Shown here in pieces: positions 24,401 to 27,851 of a DNA stretch of 27,851 bases. The notes beneath the pieces are model-generated. The model worked only from the letters and a program-made list of their open reading frames with translations, was not told where the DNA came from and searched no databases. How positions within the stretch are numbered: position 1 is the first letter of the stretch; every line of letters begins with the position of its first letter. Location: positions 1 to 27,851 of the forward strand of contig JAHWIA010000001.1 of the NCBI GenBank assembly GCA_019322855.1, in the 5' to 3' direction. A program made the position numbers and the translations under genes. This DNA is from Candidatus Woesearchaeota archaeon. GTDB lineage: Archaea; Nanobdellota; Nanobdellia; Woesearchaeales; WJKV01.

Positions 24401-27400
24401 AGAGTACGAAGGGCAGGCATTGCCAGAAGGCAAGAGATTATCATTAGATATTATTGGAGATGTGTTCAAGGCAAGAGGATTAGAAGAAGAGATAGAAGCG
24501 CCTATTGAAGAAGAGATTGTAGAGATAGAAGAACTTACACTGCCGGAGTTAAGAGAACGGTTGGAGACAGATAATATTATTGATATCTATAATTCAATAA
24601 AGAATTTCCTGAGGACGCAGCATCCTGATATATCTGAAAGAAAGATTGTGCAGAGTATAATGAAAGTTATCAAGGAAGAGGATGTTTCAGATATTGAAGA
24701 AGATCTGTTCTATGATATTAGTGAAGCAGATAGTCAATTGAGTCAAGTCAAAGAAGCACAGGGAATGGAGTATGAAGAAGTCTTAGAATTAAGAGACCAG
24801 CTTGCAGAGATGGCAGAAGGCGAACTGGAAGTGTTGCCTGCGCCTGCTGTTGAGGAAGTTGTTGCAGAGCCTGAAATCGCTGAACTGTCACCGATTGATA
24901 TGGGAGAAATCTTGCGAAGCTTCCAAAATACAGAGGAGAATTTGCATGACGACGTGTCTGATAAACTGCCGACTTCTTGGACGCCTTCAGGTGTTTTCTC
25001 GCAAATGAGCAGAGAAGAATATATTGAATATGTCTCCAAAATAATGGCTTTAGTTGCAATCTCAGATCTAAGGCATATTGATCTTGAGAAACAAATGCCT
25101 GATTTGGTAGATAGTGAAGGAAGGAATGTCTATGAAAGGATAAAGGAATTGGATCCAGAAGGCTTTTTAGAGACAGAAAAAATAATTGTTTCCAAAGAGT
25201 TCAAGAAAACAACAGTAAATACTCAAACAGGAGAGACTACAGAAGAAACTGCAACAGGAAGAGCTGATTACTTCCCATTGGCGCAACGATTAGGAAGGGA
25301 TCCTAGATTAAATGAATACAGAGAAGCAGGTTTGACTGATCTTGTTGACCAGTTATTGCGACAGATGATGGACAATAAGGATGCTGCATTGATAAGCTTC
25401 AAGAAAAGCCTGACAGATGACCTGAAAGAACTTGAGAAAAGAAGAAAGTCAGGACAGGGCCTGCTTGCGAGGGCTGCGCAGAGCGCTTCTAACTTCCTGC
25501 CTATGCTGGCAGGAGTGCGAGAATTAAGACCTGTTGTTTCCATAGTCACAGGAGAAGCCGGTACTGGCAAATCAACTTATGCAGAACAGATAAAGAATGA
25601 AGGAATAGTCGATGAAGATGGAAATGTGATCATAACTCCTGAAGAAGTCATGCTTCTGCATCTTGATAATCTTGACGGAGGCTATGTTGGCGAACTTCAG
25701 AAAGTCCTTGATAGACCTGAGATATTGACAAAAGCATTCAAAAACTTGAATGAAGATGAGATGAAATTGGTTGAAGCCTTCTTCAACCATCTAAAAGCAA
25801 AAGGAGATAAATCAATTCCAGTTAGTTCTGAATTGAGAGAATTGGCAGATTTATCAGTGCTTCCTTTAAGGTCTCTTTTGGAAAATGATGAATTCAAGAA
25901 TAGGAATCTTGCAGAAGTTATGGAGATGTTCAACCAGAATTATATTAAAGCAAAAGAAAGGCTTGCTCAAGGAGGGCAATCGAAGGAGGTTGTCAAGGAT
26001 ATTATGAATATGTATCTTGAATCCAATGTAAGGACCAATAAAATTTCATTGGTCATGGTAGAAGGTCTGCTTCCTAGGTCTGATCCTGGTCCTGCAGGCA
26101 TAGTTAACTTGCTTGCAGATCCTGGTGCTAATCTTTTGGGTGCAAGTTCTGTGCTGAGAGTGACTGCTGATCCGCGCACTATCTTTAAAGCGTTTGAGGC
26201 GAGGGGCAGGTTCGAGCCTGGTAAGGTAAGCAACAGAGGATATTATGAAAGACAGGCAGCAGTAACCTTGGATGTGCCTATGAGGGATGCAAAGAATTTC
26301 GAGCTTCCTAACACATTCGCCTTGGAAAGAGGCATTGCAGAAAGCAATCTAAAGAAAGATCTGGAAGAAGGAAAAATCAGTTTCAATAAGATAATGCAAG
26401 ACATGTTCGATGAAATCTTCAAGGCGTCAGATCCTATTGACATGGAATACATAGAGGACACAGATTGGAGTACAGAGCTTACAGAGGATGAGAAGGGCGC
26501 ATTGATACAACTGTATGTTAACAATTTAATAGGCTATAAGACAACGCCAAAAGAAAAGGTTGAGCTTGGTGTTGAAGCTCTTAAGAACAGAATTCTGAAA
26601 CTTTCTGAAAGTGCGATTGAAATGCGTTTCCCAACTGTTAAGGTATTATCTGTACAGGAAGAATTAGATTCGATAAGTGAACAAGCAGGACAGTATGATG
26701 TTTCCTTGTTCAGAAATTCTGATGCATATGCTAAAAACATCAATGAGATGACAGAATTAGAAATATTGTCAACTTTGACTTCTAAAGAAATACAGTCATT
26801 GTTCGGTGTGACAGAGTATGAAGCGAACAGGATCCAGATATTTGCTGAATTAAGACATCTTGGGTTGGACATTGCTCCAGAAGCGATGAATGTGATTGTT
26901 AACAGGCTAGCATTGCTTGCCACAAAGACGAACCATTATCAAGATTCCAAGCGCATAAGAAAGATGCTTCAGAAGATAGATGAAGATAGAGATGCTGTTA
27001 CTATTTCAAACGAGATGAAGATCGCTGCATTATTGCATGACATAGGAAAGACAGGACCTTTGGGAATATTAGAAGAGCAGCAGTTAGATATTGCAACACT
27101 GGCAGACAAGAGCAAGGCAGACCAATATGATATTGTATTGGAATTATTTGGCATAGAACAGACAAAGCCTGGCACTAACAAACAGACCAAGATAATCGAT
27201 TTCGTAAAAGCGCATTATCCTAGCAGTGAATGGAACAGGGTGTTCGACAGTCTGTCAAAAGTGCAGAATCCTTTCACAAAGAAAGCTTTCAATGTAAATA
27301 CAGACACAATGGGACATCTTTGGGATTCACATACTATCTGGGGTATTGACACGCTTGTGAACCTTGGCGTGCCTATGGATGTCTGGAATCCTATATCAAA

Positions 27401-27851
27401 GCATCACATCACAGAAGGAGTCGTGCCTTTGAAAAGACTGGAAAAACCTTCTACTAATGATAAATTATTATTATTGCTTGACAAGTATGATGCTTTCAGA
27501 AGAAGAAGCAGGATGACACACAAACAGGCGATCGCTGTATTGAGGTCAATGGCTTCCAGAGGATACTATAAAGACGATAATGAGTTCAAGGCATTGATCG
27601 AGAACGAGCTCAATATCCATCTAAAAGATATAGAAATAGAGCCGATGGAACTGCCAGGACAGACATTGCGTTCAAGGATCTTGGGGCTTATGAAACGTCC
27701 GTTTGACGTGATGGTTAATAATGCGAGAACGTATGGACCTGCTTATCTGTTTTTAGAAGGAGTATACAGAATTCCGTGGATGATCGCTTCAGGAAATCCT
27801 TTAGCAATAATTTATGCTCCAGGTTCTACTACGTTTGCAGTGACCGGAAGC
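3..27851 (+). CDS. Giant multidomain protein, open at both ends (at least 9,283 aa)
   Basis: One uninterrupted frame runs through the whole window. No in-frame stop was seen in 9,283 codons, and the phase is the same at motifs spread from beginning to end. It enters mid-protein at the left edge and is still open at the right edge, so the full gene is longer than 27.8 kb. Order of parts: Thr-rich beta repeats, Cys-containing low-complexity stalk, long coiled coils with beta-hairpin inserts, hydrophobic block, more coiled coil, SF2/SecA-like ATPase, Pro/acidic-linked helical modules, probable zincin, unassigned helical region, two kinase-like domains, P-loop kinase, HD-GYP-like domain, hydrophobic tail. 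The coding strand is purine-rich and Arg is nearly always AGA/AGG throughout, so the gene looks compositionally uniform and not a recent patchwork. I do not recognise it as a named gene. A giant surface or cell-contact protein is my inference. No promoter, ribosome site or terminator can be assigned because both ends are missing. Confidence 0.97.
441..1100 (+). repeat. Thr-rich beta-hairpin repeat with D/N-G turns
   Basis: A degenerate protein repeat. Short strands rich in Thr, Val and Glu alternate with turns of the type DxNG, GPDG or DEEG. The turn glycines fall at codons starting 558, 603, 702, 747, 804, 849, 945, 1002, 1047 and 1092. Their spacing is 15, 33, 15, 19, 15, 32, 19, 15 and 15 codons, so the unit is 15-19 residues and the two larger gaps equal two units. 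The pattern recalls elongated beta structures of surface proteins (YD/RHS-type or beta-solenoid), but the conserved YD dipeptide of RHS repeats is not present. The repeat is only at protein level; the DNA copies have diverged. Likely a rigid extracellular spacer (inference). Confidence 0.65.
1101..3690 (+). other. Low-complexity, Cys-containing stalk region
   Basis: Residues about 367-1230. Gly-rich (GEGGGG-like, 1190-1210), acidic and Pro-rich stretches alternate with short helical segments and a Lys/Glu-rich stretch at 1950-2120. Thirteen cysteines lie here, at codons including 1443, 1593, 1653, 2034, 2436, 2556 and 2754. A moderately hydrophobic helix sits at 2721-2771 (LMWAFAYIAYGCAMIVY). 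A Gly/Pro/Asp-rich stretch at 3160-3330 and a polyproline run at 3474-3500 separate it from the coiled coils. No enzyme motif is visible. The even mix of Gly, Pro, Thr and Cys suggests an exposed, perhaps disulfide-stabilised region; no family can be named. Confidence 0.5.
3021..3143 (+). other. Four-cysteine cluster (C-x18-C-x2-C-x17-C)
   Basis: Cysteine codons begin at 3021, 3078, 3087 and 3141 (residues 1007, 1026, 1029, 1047), giving C-x18-C-x2-C-x17-C. The central part is GCQDCW, and a His lies four residues before the last Cys (HPLFC). The near-symmetrical spacing fits either a small metal knuckle or two disulfides. The rest of the segment is acidic and aromatic. The family is unknown to me. 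Confidence 0.4.
3690..10230 (+). other. Long charged helical/coiled-coil region with beta-hairpin inserts
   Basis: Residues 1230-3410 are dominated by Glu, Lys, Arg, Gln, Leu and Ala in heptad-like order. The clearest coiled-coil stretches are about 4930-5825, 6210-6470, 6560-6950, 7098-7680, 7770-7960, 8250-8480 and 10020-10200. They are broken by short beta-hairpins with a DG or NG turn, near 4170, 4740, 5830, 6070, 6985, 7995 and 9150. Three pairs of Cys occur: 6483/6543, 9039/9066 (C-x8-C) and 9450/9489 (C-x12-C). This resembles a long rod, as in tape-measure or SMC-like proteins, but no SMC ATPase head signature accompanies it. Role inferred as structural. Confidence 0.7.
4101..4886 (+). 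repeat. Duplicated about 75-residue helix-hairpin-helix unit
   Basis: Two units about 187 residues apart look paralogous. Unit 1 (4101-4337) contains LVFKDGSWQVEQ followed by LEKFLSENQ, then a DEFGQNAEELSRQ ending. Unit 2 (4671-4886) contains VALRFENGEWQMAE followed by INEFLREQG, then a TRFDANSEELRE ending. The order is the same in both: hairpin with (D/N)G turn and conserved Trp, FL-containing helix, then N-(A/S)-EEL helix. Identity is modest, so this is an old duplication. Confidence 0.5.
10431..10990 (+). other. Hydrophobic, Gly/Ala-rich helical block (possible membrane segment)
   Basis: Residues about 3477-3663 form the longest hydrophobic block of the fragment. It begins with LGTLLEIAVIMITANIAGG, continues with small-residue-rich helices (FAAAARGIASGYGILM, then AIGFAVETIVFSAGM), and is followed by amphipathic Ala/Gly/Leu segments up to 10990. 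The GxxxA/G-like spacing fits helix-helix packing or a helical hairpin in a membrane. It sits between two charged coiled coils and shortly after the last Cys of the protein at 9489. A soluble helical bundle remains possible because several Arg and Glu residues interrupt it. Confidence 0.5.
10991..12690 (+). other. Second long coiled coil preceding the ATPase
   Basis: Residues about 3664-4230 are almost continuous heptad-like sequence rich in Glu, Lys, Arg and Leu. The densest part is 11240-12120, with breaks around 11100-11200 and 12220-12260. No cysteine and hardly any proline occur in its core. It connects the hydrophobic block to the ATPase core, so it could be a lever or spacer for that motor (inference). 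From about 12440 to 12690 the heptads fade into a less regular helical linker. Confidence 0.7.
12690..14720 (+). other. SF2 ATPase core, SecA/DEAH-helicase-like
   Basis: Residues about 4230-4906 carry the superfamily 2 signatures in the right order. Walker A is AVTGIGKT at 12825-12848. Motif Ia is like SecA (VHQPNEITRAREVEAM follows the P-loop, compare the NDYLARRDAEWM segment of SecA). Motif II is DEAH at 13206-13217 within LLDEAHLL. Motif III is TAT at 13974-13982 (FMTAT). Motif VI is QALGRMR at 14640-14660. A second RecA-like lobe lies about 14200-14700. Both lobes seem intact, so ATP hydrolysis is plausible. SecA preprotein translocase and DEAH helicases share this core; the motif Ia resemblance favours SecA-like, but no SecA preprotein-binding or zinc-binding tail was recognised. 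The substrate, protein or nucleic acid, is unknown. Confidence 0.75.
14721..15734 (+). other. Helical region after the ATPase, function unknown
   Basis: Residues about 4907-5244 are charged, mainly helical, and rich in Arg, Glu and Ser. They may include helical extensions of the ATPase, as SF2 translocases usually have, since there is no Pro/Glu linker between them and the core until about 15760. No motif is recognised. Confidence 0.4.
15735..16830 (+). repeat. Helical modules strung on Pro/acidic 'RVAP' linkers
   Basis: Pro/Glu linkers separate small helical modules. The tetrapeptide RVAP starts at 16116, 16443 and 16755, at intervals of 109 and 104 residues, each time inside a linker rich in Pro, Glu, Val and Ile. 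Two modules look related, at about 15963-16112 and 16491-16640. Both carry an LxxxNEKL-type start (LSMNEKL, LRSLNEKL), then a P-containing turn (LPDDHPDRK, TLPEEQKK) and a second helix. This looks like duplicated three-helix spacers. The module between 16190 and 16430 is different. Confidence 0.5.
16831..17830 (+). other. Probable zincin metallopeptidase-like domain
   Basis: Residues about 5610-5943. The sequence FHEILHG (HExxH at 17532-17546, residues 5844-5848) is the zinc-binding and catalytic helix of zincins. A candidate third ligand is the pair of Glu in NVEEFF at 17682-17687, 46-47 residues after the second His, a spacing compatible with gluzincins. The preceding segment (EWAIIDEERLILT at about 17235-17273) looks like the strand that usually precedes the HExxH helix. 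If active it would cleave peptides, perhaps self-processing or a target protein (inference). The motif is short and can occur by chance, hence moderate confidence. Confidence 0.5.
17831..18660 (+). other. Helical linker and short coiled coil
   Basis: Residues about 5944-6220 are helical and charged, with the clearest heptads at 18300-18620 (Glu/Gln/Leu-rich, QIEEQQALLEQEQKLLEQ). It separates the zincin-like domain from the next unassigned region. No catalytic motif is visible. Confidence 0.5.
18661..22200 (+). other. Large unassigned helical region
   Basis: Residues about 6220-7400. This is mostly alpha-helical, non-repetitive sequence of globular character; the residue mix is balanced rather than low-complexity. 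It includes short beta-turn parts, for example LDENNNVVDNYQLNV at 19251-19295. One short coiled coil lies at 21060-21200. A Gly-containing segment at 21640-21780 (GLGGDEVAG, then RAGAGFGRAAEG) resembles a loop region of a folded domain. It ends in a Glu/Pro/Ala linker at 22100-22220. I recognise no family, and this is the longest folded-looking stretch without an assignment. Confidence 0.45.
22209..22900 (+). other. Protein-kinase-like domain 1 (RIO/ABC1/Kdo-kinase type)
   Basis: Residues about 7403-7633. Visible are a Gly-containing loop (SFEGLQGDTYVIEH), the ATP-anchoring Lys in KHLVKK at 22311, a hinge-like MELVEGRGL at about 22611-22637, the catalytic loop HTDLHANN (Asp at 22773, Asn at 22788) and a DLG metal-binding triplet at 22827-22835 in place of DFG. 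The set HxDxxxxN plus DLG is typical of small non-canonical kinases such as RIO, ABC1/UbiB and Kdo/WaaP kinases. All key residues are present, so activity is plausible. The glycine loop is less canonical than in the second copy. The substrate is unknown: protein, sugar or lipid. Confidence 0.75.
22901..23639 (+). other. Inter-kinase helical region and Pro/Glu linker
   Basis: Residues about 7634-7879. Helical, basic and acidic residues mixed; probably the C-terminal lobe helices of kinase 1 followed by a spacer. From 23577 a linker rich in Pro, Glu, Ala and Val (QPEEAPVFAQPVVEE) leads into kinase 2. No other motif. Confidence 0.5.
23640..24190 (+). other. Protein-kinase-like domain 2, paralogue of domain 1
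   Basis: Residues about 7880-8063. It has a canonical glycine loop LLGEGAQAYTYVV (23673-23711), the anchoring Lys in KHLVKK at 23739, an acidic helix (IKEAIALIE), a hinge-like TDLVEGEGKL near 23946, the catalytic loop HGDPNPEN (Asp 24093, Asn 24108) and DLG at 24147-24155. It shares with kinase 1 the order EH-xx-KHLVKK, then D-x-IPG (22458 and 23808), then LVEG, then the catalytic loop. The two therefore arose by tandem duplication. Their DLG aspartates are 440 codons apart. All residues needed for phosphotransfer are present. Confidence 0.78.
24191..25499 (+). other. Helical C-lobe, acidic/Pro linkers and unassigned helical segment
   Basis: Residues about 8064-8499. It likely starts with the C-terminal helices of kinase 2, then an acidic linker (EAPIEEEIVEIEELT, near 24495-24540), a helical segment at 24540-24820, and a second linker (LPAPAVEEVVAEPEIAEL, 24834-24889). 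The helical, charged segment at 24890-25499 leads into the P-loop domain. No catalytic motif was recognised. Confidence 0.4.
25500..26350 (+). other. P-loop kinase domain (uridine kinase/phosphoribulokinase-like)
   Basis: Residues about 8500-8783. Walker A is GEAGTGKST at 25551-25577 after a hydrophobic strand (VVSIVT). A strand-Asp segment LLHLDNL follows at about 25650, and a VMVEG strand lies at 26052-26066. The VEG-type second strand is typical of uridine kinase/phosphoribulokinase-like P-loop kinases. Downstream, RTIFKAFEARGRFEPGK followed by NRGYYERQ has the Arg-rich look of a lid helix of that group. There is an insert of about 80-100 helical residues between the Asp segment and the VEG strand. 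The substrate is unknown; a zeta-toxin-like or adenylylsulfate-kinase-like P-loop kinase is the alternative. Confidence 0.6.
26351..26799 (+). other. Helical spacer between P-loop and HD domains
   Basis: Residues about 8784-8933. Acidic and helical, with a short acidic stretch at 26440-26500. It may be the C-terminal part of the P-loop domain. No motif is visible. Confidence 0.35.
26800..27650 (+). other. HD-GYP-like metal-dependent phosphohydrolase domain
   Basis: Residues about 8934-9216. The metal-binding pattern appears in order: His in TNHYQDSKRI at 26934, the HD pair at 27036-27041 within ALLHDIGKTGP, His at 27330 (SHTIWG), HH at 27402-27407 (SKHHITEG), and Asp at 27480 in LLDKYDAF. 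The HDIGK, HHxxxG and DxYDAF pattern, with a following RxxxThxxA helix (RRRSRMTHKQA), matches HD-GYP-type proteins more than simple HD domains. The GYP triplet itself is not conserved (GVVP in its place). HD-GYP proteins hydrolyse cyclic dinucleotides; here activity and substrate are inferred only. Confidence 0.7.
27714..27851 (+). other. Hydrophobic segment running off the right edge
   Basis: The last about 46 codons are aromatic and aliphatic (YGPAYLFLEGVYRIPW, then MIASGNPLAIIYAPG). They could begin a membrane segment or a new hydrophobic domain. It is cut by the window edge, so nothing more can be said. Confidence 0.35.

Noticed and set aside
3..27851. Internal ATG codons preceded by AAGGAG-like sequence, as possible separate gene starts
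   Set aside because: GAA/GGA/AAG codons are so common that Shine-Dalgarno-like strings occur by chance throughout; without any stop codon there is no reason to split the frame.
3..27851. CRISPR array, tRNA, rRNA, transposon ends or terminators
   Set aside because: No direct DNA repeats with spacers, cloverleaf, rRNA-like blocks, terminal inverted repeats or hairpin plus T-run were noticed; the sequence is coding throughout.

Overview
The window is filled by one open reading frame on the + strand. From base 3 to base 27851 I read 9,283 sense codons with no TAA, TAG or TGA, and neither the start nor the stop of the gene lies in the window. The frame was checked at landmarks along its length (Walker A at 12825, HEILH at 17532, kinase loops at 22767 and 24087, P-loop at 25551, HD at 27036, last codon at 27849), and all are in the same phase. 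Residue n of the visible protein begins at nucleotide 3n. There is no intergenic space, RNA gene, mobile element, CRISPR array or terminator. The annotation is therefore of one giant protein fragment, roughly 1 MDa, and its modules.

Layout: (1) 3-1100, a beta-rich, Thr-rich segment with a 15-19 residue D/N-G turn repeat. (2) 1101-3690, Gly/Pro/acidic low-complexity sequence with most of the cysteines and a four-Cys cluster. (3) 3690-10230, a very long charged helical and coiled-coil region punctuated by short beta-hairpins. (4) 10431-10990, the main hydrophobic helical block of the fragment. (5) 10990-12690, a second coiled coil. (6) 12690-14720, an SF2 (SecA-like) ATPase core with Walker A, DEAH, TAT and QxxGRxR motifs. 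(7) 14720-17830, helical modules joined by Pro/acidic linkers, then a probable zincin (HEILH). (8) 17830-22200, a long helical region I cannot assign. (9) 22200-24190, two paralogous protein-kinase-like domains. (10) 25500-26350, a P-loop kinase resembling uridine kinase/phosphoribulokinase. (11) 26800-27650, an HD-GYP-like phosphohydrolase. (12) A hydrophobic tail that runs off the window.

Taken together it looks like a fibre or stalk followed by a series of enzyme modules: an ATP-driven translocase/helicase-like motor, a possible protease, kinases and a phosphohydrolase. All 19 cysteines I found lie before base 9492; the following 6,120 residues, which hold all the enzymes, appear to have none. 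With the hydrophobic block just after that switch, this suggests (inference) a protein whose N-terminal part lies in an oxidising, possibly extracellular, place and whose C-terminal part does not.

Organism: G+C is about 40 percent (estimated from sample lines). Arg is nearly always AGA/AGG, Ile is often ATA and Gly often GGA. That codon choice resembles DPANN-type archaea such as Woesearchaeota. Giant proteins with mixed ATPase and kinase modules are also known from Omnitrophota bacteria, and an HD-GYP-like module fits bacteria better. I cannot decide between these from this window.
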